Source: Thiobaca trueperi
Lineage (GTDB): Bacteria > Pseudomonadota > Gammaproteobacteria > Chromatiales > Chromatiaceae
Direction: 5' to 3'
DNA length: 64,000 bases
Assembly: GCF_004342175.1 (NCBI RefSeq)
Contig: NZ_SMAO01000001.1
Coordinates: 372,001-436,000, forward strand
Shown: one piece after another, positions 55,500 through 64,000 of the stretch
Layout of the letters: each line of letters opens with the position of its first letter
Numbering within the stretch: position 1 is the first letter of the stretch
Program-made: the position numbers and the translations under genes
Notes under the pieces: model-generated
Database searches by the model: none
Told to the model about the DNA's origin: nothing
Seen by the model: only the letters and a program-made list of their open reading frames with translations

Positions 55500-56807
55500 T
55501 CAGTCCGGACGGGCATGCGCCATCACATCCGGGCCATCCGGACGCTCACCTGACTGATCGGTCGAAATCGGCGGCGCGGATTCGGTGATCGTTTCCGCAG
55601 GCTCTGCCGTGACGGCTTCTCCCGAGGGTTCAAGACTGACCCCGACCCGCGCCAGCACCGCCTGGGTGGACGCCAGATCGGCCTCGGCGCGCGGCACCCA
55701 GTCCTCACCCCAATAGAGATTGCAGCTCGTCTCCGCGCGCAGCAGCAACCCGAGCGCCTCGTCGAGGGATTCGGCATAGGGTCCATCGTCGAGACCATGC
55801 TCGCCAGCGAACCAGCGGGCGTCATGGACCGCCCGACTGACTCGGGCGAACTCGGCCACCGCCTGACGCTGCCGCTCCGATCCAGTCCACTGGGTGAAAT
55901 CACGGCCATGATGCCAGCCGGTATTCCAGGCGCCGGTGCGCACCCGCACCTCGCCATGCGCGCCATGCGTATCGAGATAATCGCTGATGAAGGTCGGCGC
56001 CACACCTGACTGACCAGCGGCGACCCGCTCCAGCAGCGGCAGATAGAAGGCGCTCCAGAAGTTGGCCCCCTCGGTCACATTGCGGAACCAGCCCCCATTC
56101 TCGCCGTCAGTGCAGGTCGTCACCAGCGGCGGAAAATCGCACCATTTGGTGCGCTCGGCCACCTCACTCAGGAACCAGTCCAGATCCATGCCCGATTCCT
56201 GCGCGTCCGACAGCTCGCGATCACGCACGATCACGGTGATCTCGGCGTCGCCATAACGGGCGATATGGGGGCGATAACGCATCTCCTGCCAGCTCATCTC
56301 GTTCACGGGTTCGATATGTTCGCTGTCCACCAGCACATAGCGATAACCGAAGGCGCGCAGCAGCGGAATCAGCTCCATCGAAAAGCCCATTTCAGGCGGC
56401 CAGAAGCCCTGAAAACGCGGTCGCCAGAGCAGATGATGAGCGATGCCAAGCCAGCGTTGCAGATGTTCTTTACGGTCGGCCTCCGGGATCAGCGGCAGCA
56501 CCGGATGGTAATAGCCGGTCCCCAGAACCTCGAACAGCGACTGATTCTGAAGATGCCAGAGCAGCGATCCGCAATCCACGATGCCGTAAACCTGCTGCTG
56601 AAAGGTCGGATCGGACAGGGTCTCCAGCAGGGTTCCCGAGAGCGACAGATGCACGCGGGCATGCGCTTCATGGCCCCACAGGCTGCGCGGAATGCGATCC
56701 AGGGCAAAGAGGATCTCACGCGCCTCCCAGTTCTGGTTCTCCAGCAGATCCTGAAGATTGCCGGGGGGCTGGTGGAGATTCAGTACGAGTGCATGATGAG
56801 CGATCAT
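55500..56807 (-). CDS. Glycoside hydrolase family 57-type protein (second copy)
   Basis: This ~435-residue protein starts MIAHHALVLNLHQPPGNLQD with the GH57 N-terminal HQP motif; further conserved blocks are GFWPPEMGFSMELIPLLRAF near 145 and TCTDGENGGWFRNVTEG near 227. The ATG at 56807 is chosen because the HQP motif is then near the start. The last ~60 residues are acidic and Pro-rich. It lies 50 bases upstream of the first GH57 gene in transcription order, so the two form a unit. Both share E-M and DGENGG motifs but differ elsewhere. Confidence 0.87.
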   Translation of the reverse strand: MIAHHALVLNLHQPPGNLQDLLENQNWEAREILFALDRIPRSLWGHEAHARVHLSLSGTLLETLSDPTFQQQVYGIVDCGSLLWHLQNQSLFEVLGTGYYHPVLPLIPEADRKEHLQRWLGIAHHLLWRPRFQGFWPPEMGFSMELIPLLRAFGYRYVLVDSEHIEPVNEMSWQEMRYRPHIARYGDAEITVIVRDRELSDAQESGMDLDWFLSEVAERTKWCDFPPLVTTCTDGENGGWFRNVTEGANFWSAFYLPLLERVAAGQSGVAPTFISDYLDTHGAHGEVRVRTGAWNTGWHHGRDFTQWTGSERQRQAVAEFARVSRAVHDARWFAGEHGLDDGPYAESLDEALGLLLRAETSCNLYWGEDWVPRAEADLASTQAVLARVGVSLEPSGEAVTAEPAETITESAPPISTDQSGERPDGPDVMAHARPD

Positions 56808-57072
56808 CGAGACGAAATCCGGTCGGTGATGGATAGGGGGAGAATACCAAACCACACCCTCAAGACCCACTACAGCGCCATGAACAGACCGCCGATCAGG
56901 CGACGCGCATCGGATTCTCGCGCGCAAACGGCGAACCTCCCTGGAATTATGTGTATGCTATGGTGGTCCAACACATGGCTGAGTGAAGACTTCTGAGATG
57001 ATCGCCTGACCAATGGGGCGCAGGCGATGACATTAACGAAAGAAAACCAGAATCCAAGAGGCGGCGAACGCG

Positions 57073-57528
57073 ATGGCTGAAAACAAGATCGTAACCAGGA
57101 AAACAGCGGCTAAAAAACCGGCCCAGAGCAAGACGACAGCCCCCCCGGAGTCCACCAGCAAGACAGCGGCTCAGTCGGTTCGCAGCCCTTCGACTGCAAA
57201 AAAGATGGCTTCTCCTGCGGCCACGGCAAAGAAGGCTCCCGACGCCCCACAAACCCCGCAGGCCGAGCCGGCCGCCAAAAAAACGACCGCTCGCAAAAAG
57301 ACGACCGCTGGCGCCGCTGCCCGCTCGGCGCATCGGGAGAATCCGGGCAGCCTCAAACAGCTTGCCACGGTCACGCCCGAGCAGAGGCAGAAAATGATTG
57401 AGGAAGCGGCTTTTTACAAGGCCGAAAAGCGCAACTTCGCGCCCGGTCATGAGCAGGAGGACTGGACCGACGCTGAACGCGAGATCGATGATCTCATCGC
57501 ACGCGCCAGGGCGATGACCGGCGCCTGA
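57073..57528 (+). CDS. Lys/Ala-rich histone H1-like protein with DUF2934-type end
   Basis: This 151-residue protein is in two parts. Residues 1-95 are rich in Lys, Ala, Pro and Thr (KTAAKKPAQSKTTA and similar), like eukaryote-type histone H1 tails, and likely bind DNA or RNA. The last ~50 residues match the DUF2934 pattern: KMIEEAAFYKAEKRNFAPGH followed by DWTDAEREIDDLIA. No membrane segment is seen. It lies between divergent or convergent neighbours and seems to be a single transcription unit. Confidence 0.8.
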   Translation: MAENKIVTRKTAAKKPAQSKTTAPPESTSKTAAQSVRSPSTAKKMASPAATAKKAPDAPQTPQAEPAAKKTTARKKTTAGAAARSAHRENPGSLKQLATVTPEQRQKMIEEAAFYKAEKRNFAPGHEQEDWTDAEREIDDLIARARAMTGA

Positions 57529-57586
57529 GAGTCTGTCCGTCAACGCGCACCGATCCCAGGCGGCAGATCGGCGCGCCTGCCAGCCC

Positions 57587-58276
57587 TTACAACCCCAGTT
57601 CGTCCAGAAACGCCGCGTCAATCAGCGCCTGCTGATCCGCTGTCACCGTCTCGGGCGCCTGCCGGGCCTGCTCCTCCACGATCCGATCCGGATCAACCTC
57701 TTCCTGTTCAAAATCATGGAGCTTGATGAACTCGGTCTTGTCCATCGCCAGCTCCAGATAGAAGACATTGCGGCGCGCCGTGGTGAATGACACCCGCCGC
57801 GACTGTGCCCGGTCCAGATTCGTATCGATACTGACCATGACCTCCTTGTTGATGGTGAGCATCTTGGGCTGATTCTGGTTGATGGAGACCATCAGCTCAT
57901 GCCCGACATTGCCGGTAAAGTCGCCCACGATCTGATTCATCAGTTCGCCCAGCATGTTGCCGACTTCATCGGTGGTGTGCTGGGTCGCCAGTTCGGACTC
58001 CGGCATACCCATGTTCATCATGTAGGCACGATAGAGTTCCATCGCGGACTGCGCCGAGAAATTGATGATGACCAGACCGGAAAAACCACCGTCGAACAGC
58101 ACGAAACAGCCAATATCGGGCCGCAGACAGGTGCGCGTGATGCGTTGCACCATGGGGGAATAGCTGATCTGGGTTTTGGTTGCGGTCGAAAGCACCTTTC
58201 TTACGGAGCCGCACAACATCACCAGGATGTCATCGGTCGATAGCGTCTTTGTCTTTGCCACCAGTTTCGATCTCAA
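57587..58276 (-). CDS. CheX-like DUF3334 protein
   Basis: This ~229-residue protein has a CheX/CheC-like centre: CFVLFDGGFSGLVIINFSAQ, then EVGNMLGELMNQIVGDFTGN, which recalls the helix of CheX phosphatases; the classic E-x2-N pair may be present as ELMNQ. I recall the family as DUF3334. A role in chemotaxis or signal phosphate removal is suggested by fold only. Start codons are uncertain: TTG at 58276, or GTG at 58261 just before AKTKTLSTDDILVML. It is divergent from the LTA-synthase-like gene; the 253-base gap has a few short stems. Confidence 0.65.
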   Translation of the reverse strand: MRSKLVAKTKTLSTDDILVMLCGSVRKVLSTATKTQISYSPMVQRITRTCLRPDIGCFVLFDGGFSGLVIINFSAQSAMELYRAYMMNMGMPESELATQHTTDEVGNMLGELMNQIVGDFTGNVGHELMVSINQNQPKMLTINKEVMVSIDTNLDRAQSRRVSFTTARRNVFYLELAMDKTEFIKLHDFEQEEVDPDRIVEEQARQAPETVTADQQALIDAAFLDELGL

Positions 58277-58529
58277 CAGGATTGAAATTTAGACCCCTCA
58301 TTCATGAGGTCGCCACCCCGCAGCACTGATGGAAGCCGGCCGGACAGGCCTGCCAGCGACCATTCATTTTCCATTCAGGATGTGCCCGCCCCGGAACTGT
58401 AACACGACCCGGCCTGGATCGGCTCCGTTCACCAGACAGTGATTCATGACGGAATGATGACTGTTTCGCGACATTTTCGTGACAATCAGCTAACCTCTGG
58501 CGCTTATCCACCTGATACCCGCCAATGCC

Positions 58530-60398
58530 GTGAATCGTCTGTCTCCATCGCTCGGACCAGGTCACGCGCTGCCCTCCTGGGCGGCTGCGCTCGCCTTTGT
58601 GGCGCTGTGGTATGCCGCAGCACAGGCAACGATGTGGCGCGTGTTCCAGGTCGAACTCTGGCCTTCGACCTATGCGCCCGATCTCATCGCCCATCTGCTG
58701 CTCGGCGCTCTGCTGTTCGGCATGGCCCGCAGCCTGCCGCGCTTCATGCTCGCAACAGCCGCGATCTTCACCACGCTGACCCTCGGCAACGCCTTCAAGC
58801 TCACCATTCTGGGCGCACCGGTCACGCCGGACGATTTCGTCGCCGCGCGCAATATGTTTTTGCTGCTTGGCGGCTGGCAGCTTGCGGGGGTCATCCTGAT
58901 GGTCACGGCACCGCTTCTGCTGCTCGGCTGGATGATCGACTGGCGCCAACGTCGAACCTGGTTCAGTCTGGGCGCGATCGGTTGTGGCATCGCGGCGGTA
59001 GTCGTCTTCCCGGTCTCGCTGACGACCGCGATGGACGACTATTTCGACAACTCGGTCTGGAACCAGACCGAGAATTTTCAGAGGCGCGGCCTGCCCATTC
59101 ACCTGCTCCAGGAGAGCGCGCGCAACCTCTCACGCCGCGAAACGCCGCCGACGCCAGCACAGGTCACGGCGGCGCTGTCCCAGCTCAGGGGTCCGACCGA
59201 ACAGCCTTTCGTCGATGTCGCTGGCGGCGCAACCTCACTCACGCCCCAGCGCAACCTGCATATGATCGTGCTGGAGTCGTTCTGGGATCCCCGTCCGCTC
59301 AAGGCGTCCAGGCTATCCGGCGATCCGCTGGATCCCGCCTTTCGCAAACTCTGGGCTGCCGCCGGCCATTCGCACGGCCTGGCGCCGGTTTTCGGCGGCT
59401 ATACGGCCAATACCGAATTCGAGGTGCTGTGCGGCTTTCCCGTGACCCGCGACAATGTTTTTTTCGAGGGCAGTCTCCGGCGCGATGTTCCCTGTCTGCC
59501 GCGCCATCTGGCCGATGCCGGTTATCGCACCCTGGCCTCGCACCCCAATGCGGCGTCCTTCTGGAATCGGGTCAATGCCTATCGGCGCATCGGTTTCCAG
59601 ACCTATTGGGCCGACAAGGATTTCGTGCTCGACGACATGAACCGCGAATTCCTCAGCGACGCATCGCTTTACCGCCAGGTATTGGCAAAACTGGAACCCG
59701 AACTGCGCGGGCCACAGCCGATCTTCAACTATGTGCTGACCTATTTCGGTCACATGGACTATCCGCTGAACGCGCAGCGACCGGCTAAAATCAAGGCCGC
59801 AAAAGGGCATGACATGGTCGCCGCCTATGCCAACACGCTTTATTACAAGTCGCGCGAACTCATGGCCTTTCTGCGTGATCTGCAGCGGCTCGATCCGGAT
59901 GGGCTGATCGTCCTCTTCGGCGATCACCTCCCCTTTCTCGGCCCCAATTTCGGCGGCTTCACCGAATCCGGACTGCTTGCCAGCCAACGGGGCGATTTCA
60001 CCGACGCCATGTTCCGCACGCTGGTTGCAACCCCATTGATCGTGATCGATGGTCAGCGCGGCCCGGTTGCAATCGGCGATCTGCCCTTTTATCAATTACC
60101 CGCACACCTGCTCGGTCTGCTGGGCGATCAGCGTCCATCGATCATGGACGTGACGCGCCAGGCGCCTGACCGGCCCCGGGTCCGTCCCCTGCCGGGTCTC
60201 CATCTCGTACTGGGGCAAAAGAAGGTGACGACCTGCCGGGGAGCGGAAACGGATGGGGCGGGCTGCGGTGTCTCGACGGACTGGCTGAATGCGGTCGAAG
60301 TCATAAAAGCCGATCTCTTCAGCGGTGCGCAGCATGTGCTGCTGGATCAGCATCGGCCTGACGCCCCATTCAGGGAAGCGTCGGCGACACCTCATTAA
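58530..60398 (+). CDS. LTA synthase/MdoB-like membrane phosphotransferase
   Basis: This 622-residue protein has about five N-terminal helices (to residue ~165) and a large periplasmic alkaline-phosphatase/sulfatase-fold domain. Metal and nucleophile sites are visible: NLHMIVLESFWDPRPL with Glu, GGYTANTEFEVLCGFP with the likely Thr nucleophile, and LFGDHLPFLGPNFGG with Asp and His. In Gram-negative bacteria such enzymes transfer phosphoglycerol or phosphoethanolamine to glucans or lipids. It starts with GTG. Its end overlaps the end of the convergent acetyltransferase gene by four bases. Confidence 0.85.
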   Translation: MNRLSPSLGPGHALPSWAAALAFVALWYAAAQATMWRVFQVELWPSTYAPDLIAHLLLGALLFGMARSLPRFMLATAAIFTTLTLGNAFKLTILGAPVTPDDFVAARNMFLLLGGWQLAGVILMVTAPLLLLGWMIDWRQRRTWFSLGAIGCGIAAVVVFPVSLTTAMDDYFDNSVWNQTENFQRRGLPIHLLQESARNLSRRETPPTPAQVTAALSQLRGPTEQPFVDVAGGATSLTPQRNLHMIVLESFWDPRPLKASRLSGDPLDPAFRKLWAAAGHSHGLAPVFGGYTANTEFEVLCGFPVTRDNVFFEGSLRRDVPCLPRHLADAGYRTLASHPNAASFWNRVNAYRRIGFQTYWADKDFVLDDMNREFLSDASLYRQVLAKLEPELRGPQPIFNYVLTYFGHMDYPLNAQRPAKIKAAKGHDMVAAYANTLYYKSRELMAFLRDLQRLDPDGLIVLFGDHLPFLGPNFGGFTESGLLASQRGDFTDAMFRTLVATPLIVIDGQRGPVAIGDLPFYQLPAHLLGLLGDQRPSIMDVTRQAPDRPRVRPLPGLHLVLGQKKVTTCRGAETDGAGCGVSTDWLNAVEVIKADLFSGAQHVLLDQHRPDAPFREASATPH

Positions 60399-63073
60399 AG
60401 CACCTTCGTCACCAGCTTGATCGCCACATCCTGAGGATCGCTCTCGATCCGGAACCCGAGCGATTTGACCAGCGCCAGCATGCGGTTGTTGGCGGTCAGC
60501 ACTTCGCCATCCATGACGCGGAAGCCGCGCGAACGGGCATTCTGCATCAGCGAGCGCATCAGCCGCGCACCGATCCCGAGGTTGCGCCAGTGGTCGGAGA
60601 CCACCAGCGCGAACTCGCACGCCTCGCCGCCCGGACGCGACATATAGCGGGCCACGCCGACCTCGACATCCTTGCCCTCCTGCTCGATCACGCCGATCAG
60701 GGCCATCTCGCGGTCATAGTCGATCTGGGTGAAGCGCACCAGCATTTCGGGGGTGAGTTCCTTGATCGCCTGCATGAAACGGAAGTATTTGGTCTGCTCC
60801 GACAGACCGCGCACGAATTCCTGCTCCATCTCGGCATCTTCCGGGCGGATCGGACGGATCACCAGATCCCGACCGTCGGGCAGTTGGACATGCTCGATCA
60901 GGTGACTCGGATAGGGGTGAATGGACATATGCCCATAGGTCGGCTGCTGCGGCGGGCGATAATCGACCTGGATGCGGGCATCAACCGCGATCACCTCCTT
61001 GTCGTTGCCGATCAGCGGATTGATGTCCATGCCGATGATCTCCGGCAGCTCGCAGACCATCTCGGAGACCCGTTGCAGGATCTTGGCGAGCGCCACGCGA
61101 TTCATCGGCGGCATGTGCTGAAAGGCACCCATCAGACGCACGATGCGGGTATTGTCGATCATGGTCTGGATGATGAAGGCGTTGAGCGGCGGCAGACCCA
61201 GCGCCCGATCCTCCAGCACCTCGACCTTGGTGCCACCGGCGCCAAAACTGATCACCGGGCCGAAGATTTTGTCGCGGGTCACGCCCACCATCAGCTCACG
61301 TGCGGCGCGGGTTGAGGCCATGTGCTCGACGGTGATGCCTTCGAGCCGCGCATCGGGACGCAGCCGTCTGGCGCGATCCAGGATCTCGGTGAAGGTCCGG
61401 CGCACCGACTGTGCATCGTCGATGTTCAGCTTCACGCCGTCCACGTCCGACTTGTGCTCCAGGTCGGGTGAGTTGATCTTCATCACCACCGGAAAGCCCA
61501 ATGCCTGCGCGGCCATCAGCGCCTCGTTGGGGGTGCGGGTCACGACCGCCTGCATGGTCGGAATACGGAAGGCGGCGAGGATCGCCTTGGCCTCGACAGT
61601 ACCCAGGATCTTGCGACCTTCGGCCATCACGCCTTCGATGATGAGACGCGCGCCCTCGACATCCGGTGGATCCTCATAGGACAGCGGTGCCGGCGACTGC
61701 ATCAAGAGCTTCTGATTGTGATGGTAGGTCGCGAGGAAGGAAAAGGCCTCGACCGCCGCTTCGGGGCTCTCGAATTGCGGGACATCGTGTTCGGCGAGCA
61801 GCTCCTGCGCCTCGGCGACCCGATTGCCGCCCATCCAGCAGGCCAGCACCGGCTTGCGGCTGAGCTTGGCGGCCTGGATCACCTGCTCGGCGGTCGCCAC
61901 CGGGTCACCCAAGACCAGCGGCGCCAGGATGCAGAGCACCCCATCGACCTCCGGATCGGCAAGACAGGCATCCAGCGCCAGACGATAGCGCTCGGGCGGG
62001 GCATCGCCGATGATGTCCACCGGATTGCCATGCGACCAGTAACCCGGCAGCGCCTTTTCGAGCGTCTGGCGCGTGCTGTCGCTGAACTGAGCAAGGGTCA
62101 GCCCCAGTTCGACGGTGCGATCCGCCGCCAGCACGCCCGGCCCGCCGCCATTGGTGACGATGGCGATGCGATCGCCGGCCAGACGGCGACGCGCGCCAAA
62201 CACCTGGGCCGCCGCGAAAAGTTGATCCAGTTCCGAGACCTGCACCACACCCGCGCGCTCGGTGACGGCGCGAAAGACATCCGAGGAGCCGACGAAGCCT
62301 CCGGTATGCGATTTGATGGCGCGCGTCCCGGCCGGATGGCGACCGGCCTTGACCACGATCACCGGCTTGAGCCGCGCCGCCGCCCGCAGTCCGCTCATGA
62401 AATGCCGGGCATGGCGGACCCCTTCCACATAGAGCAGGATGCACTGGGTCTGGGTATCGAGCGCGAGATAATCGAGGATGTCGCCGAAATCCACATCCGC
62501 CGCCGCGCCCAGCGACACCACGGCGGAAAAGCCCACCTTGCGCCGCTCGGACCAGTCGATCATGGCGGTACAGATGGCGCCCGACTGCGACACCAGGGCG
62601 ACATTGCCCCGGCGCGGCGGATCCTGCCCGACGCTGGCATTGAGTCCATGCTGCGGACGCATCACCCCCAGACAGTTGGGACCGAGCACCCGGATCCGGT
62701 TACGTCGGGCGGCCTCGACCATCTTTTCCTGGAGGGCCGCGCCGCGCTCGCCGTGCTCGCCGAAACCGGCCGAATGGACCACGGCCACCTTGACCCCATA
62801 GCCCCCGCATTGATCCAGGATCGCGGGCACGCACTCGGCGGGCGTCGCGATCAGGGCCAGATCGATCTGTCTGTCGAGCGCGCTCAAGGCGCTGTAGCAG
62901 GATTCGCCGGCAACCTCCTGATATTTTGGATTGATGGCGTAACATTGGCCCTTGAAACCGCCTGCAAGCAGATTGCGGAACACCATGCCACCGATCGAGC
63001 CCTCGCTGTCGCTCGCGCCGAAGACCGCCACGGCAGCCGGCGTAAAGAGTTGGTCAATATCGGACAGGCGCAT
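60395..63073 (-). CDS. Pat-type protein lysine acetyltransferase (acetyl-CoA synthetase-like plus GNAT)
   Basis: This 892-residue protein resembles Pat/YfiQ (~890). Residues 1-480 form an ADP-forming acyl-CoA-synthetase-like region (CoA-binding AAVAVFGASDSEGSIGGMVF, RIRVLGPNCLGVMRP), then an ATP-grasp part to ~700 (FPVVMKINSPDLEHKSDVDG), and a C-terminal GNAT domain (~720-890; ALVVSDHWRNLGIGARLMRS). It acetylates lysines, for example on acetyl-CoA synthetase, shutting it down. The ATG at 63073 (MRLSDIDQLF) is chosen over one 60 bases earlier because family members start there. It is divergent from a deacetylase-family gene. Confidence 0.92.
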   Translation of the reverse strand: MRLSDIDQLFTPAAVAVFGASDSEGSIGGMVFRNLLAGGFKGQCYAINPKYQEVAGESCYSALSALDRQIDLALIATPAECVPAILDQCGGYGVKVAVVHSAGFGEHGERGAALQEKMVEAARRNRIRVLGPNCLGVMRPQHGLNASVGQDPPRRGNVALVSQSGAICTAMIDWSERRKVGFSAVVSLGAAADVDFGDILDYLALDTQTQCILLYVEGVRHARHFMSGLRAAARLKPVIVVKAGRHPAGTRAIKSHTGGFVGSSDVFRAVTERAGVVQVSELDQLFAAAQVFGARRRLAGDRIAIVTNGGGPGVLAADRTVELGLTLAQFSDSTRQTLEKALPGYWSHGNPVDIIGDAPPERYRLALDACLADPEVDGVLCILAPLVLGDPVATAEQVIQAAKLSRKPVLACWMGGNRVAEAQELLAEHDVPQFESPEAAVEAFSFLATYHHNQKLLMQSPAPLSYEDPPDVEGARLIIEGVMAEGRKILGTVEAKAILAAFRIPTMQAVVTRTPNEALMAAQALGFPVVMKINSPDLEHKSDVDGVKLNIDDAQSVRRTFTEILDRARRLRPDARLEGITVEHMASTRAARELMVGVTRDKIFGPVISFGAGGTKVEVLEDRALGLPPLNAFIIQTMIDNTRIVRLMGAFQHMPPMNRVALAKILQRVSEMVCELPEIIGMDINPLIGNDKEVIAVDARIQVDYRPPQQPTYGHMSIHPYPSHLIEHVQLPDGRDLVIRPIRPEDAEMEQEFVRGLSEQTKYFRFMQAIKELTPEMLVRFTQIDYDREMALIGVIEQEGKDVEVGVARYMSRPGGEACEFALVVSDHWRNLGIGARLMRSLMQNARSRGFRVMDGEVLTANNRMLALVKSLGFRIESDPQDVAIKLVTKVL

Positions 63074-63220
63074 GGATCTGCACTCCAGGGCAAAAAAGGG
63101 TTTAATCTTGACGGTGCCGCAATCGGCGGTCACCGTTCATTGTTATCGGACAGTCTCATCGATCGAAATTGCCCGGGATCCGTTGCGCCATGCGCCACGA
63201 TCAAGCCTTGAGGATCTGCC

Positions 63221-64000
63221 ATGAATCTGGCCTTTATTTCTCATTCGTCCTGCAAAGAACACCGCATGGGCGCGCACCACCCCGAGTGCCCCGAGCGACT
63301 CAACGCGATCCAGGATCGCATGATCGCATCCGGCATGGAGATGCTGGTCACCCATTACGACGCACCCGCCGCCACCGTCGAACAACTGGCCCGGGTGCAT
63401 GACCGCGACTATATCCAGAGCATCTTCGACGCCGCCCCGACCGCCCCCGACACCCTGGCCTGGGTCGATGGCGACACCGCCATGAACAGCCACTCGCTCG
63501 AAGCCGCGCTGCACTCGGCCGGGGCCGCGATCCTGGCGGTCGATCTGGTCATGAGCGACAAGCACCATACCGCCTTCTGCTGCGTGCGCCCGCCGGGTCA
63601 TCACGCCGGACGGCGCAGCGGGAGCGGTTTCTGCATCTTCAACAATGTCGCCATCGGCGCCGCTTACGCACTCGATCATTATGGACTGGAGCGGATCGCC
63701 ATCGTCGATTTCGACGTGCATCACGGCGACGGCACCGAGGATATCGTCAAGGGCGACGAGCGGATTCTGTTCTGCTCCAGCTTTCAGCACCCCTTCTACC
63801 CCGGCACCGGGGCCGATACCGACGCGCCCAACATCATCAACCTGCCATTGCCGCGACTCACCGACGGCACCGCCTTCAAGGCCGCTGTCGAAGCCGCCTG
63901 GCTGCCGCGTCTCGACGCCTTCACTCCCCAATTGATCATGATCTCCGCCGGCTTCGACGGCCACATCGAAGACGACATGGCGCATTTCAATCTGCACACC
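63221..64000 (+). CDS. Histone deacetylase family protein (cut by window end)
   Basis: The frame starts with ATG at 63221 and is open to the window end, so only 260 residues are seen. The zinc-dependent deacetylase signatures are present: PECPERLNAIQDRM, RPPGHHAGRRSGSGFCIFNN with the His pair, DFDVHHGDG with the metal Asp and His, and a later SAGFDGH with the second Asp. Bacterial members remove acetyl groups from proteins (AcuC-like) or from small amines. It lies 147 bases from the start of the divergent protein acetyltransferase, which makes a protein-deacetylase role attractive. Confidence 0.93.
   Translation, partial: MNLAFISHSSCKEHRMGAHHPECPERLNAIQDRMIASGMEMLVTHYDAPAATVEQLARVHDRDYIQSIFDAAPTAPDTLAWVDGDTAMNSHSLEAALHSAGAAILAVDLVMSDKHHTAFCCVRPPGHHAGRRSGSGFCIFNNVAIGAAYALDHYGLERIAIVDFDVHHGDGTEDIVKGDERILFCSSFQHPFYPGTGADTDAPNIINLPLPRLTDGTAFKAAVEAAWLPRLDAFTPQLIMISAGFDGHIEDDMAHFNLHT

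Overview
The window looks like a chromosome segment of a photosynthetic, nitrogen-fixing gammaproteobacterium, most likely a purple sulfur bacterium of the Chromatiaceae. The evidence is high GC, an anaerobic bacteriochlorophyll cyclase (bchE), an iron-only nitrogenase operon (anf), and the typical gammaproteobacterial order tig-clpP-clpX-lon-hupB-tRNA-Val-tRNA-Asp-ppiD. The species cannot be fixed from the sequence alone. No rRNA, CRISPR array, prophage or intact insertion sequence was seen.

Layout. 1-4.1 kb: the distal part of the anf operon (3' end of anfD, anfG, anfK, a HEPN-like small protein, a pyridoxamine-oxidase-fold protein, anfO). 4.1-4.7 kb: a decayed IS91-type transposase. 4.7-7.8 kb: a two-gene minus-strand unit of unknown function (a TPR protein and an unrecognised partner). 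8.3-11.9 kb: cysE and two metal-export modules, each a CDF exporter facing its own sensor (a MerR/CadR type and an RcnR/DmeR type). 12.2-19.1 kb: a plus-strand iron-uptake unit with a Fur-like site (exbB, two exbD, tonB, TonB-dependent receptor, c-type cytochrome, DUF4857-like protein). 19.2-23.1 kb: a convergent minus-strand operon with a good Fur-like site, four tiny membrane proteins and a P1B-type ATPase with an SCA membrane motif; this is best read as a candidate ferrosome (fez-like) iron-storage locus. 23.3-26.7 kb: cobQ and bchE. 27-35.7 kb: metA, a small P-loop ATPase, and a four-gene peptide-type ABC importer. 36-46 kb: fabI, ppiD, two tRNAs, hupB, lon, clpX, clpP, tig. 46-52.7 kb: hemN, prmB, iscR with an IscR-type palindrome, a DUF1249 protein, thioredoxin, adk, and an AAA-FHA fusion. 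52.8-64 kb: a DUF2333 protein, two GH57 glycosidases, a histone-H1-like DUF2934 protein, a CheX-like DUF3334 protein, an LTA-synthase-like phosphotransferase, a Pat-type protein acetyltransferase, and a divergent histone-deacetylase-family gene cut by the window end.

How the parts fit. Iron is the common thread of the first 23 kb: an Fe-only nitrogenase with high iron demand, a Fur-linked TonB uptake system, and a Fur-linked membrane locus that may store or compartmentalise iron. BchE needs a corrinoid cofactor and cobQ lies directly downstream of it. The dispersed repeats are rich: four copies of an ~86-bp element with TAAACCGCG ends, a 142-bp nested palindrome, REP-like pairs, and a repeat that has entered the end of a coding frame. 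The strongest candidates for a little-described system are the fez-like locus and the unknown two-gene unit at 4.7-7.8 kb.
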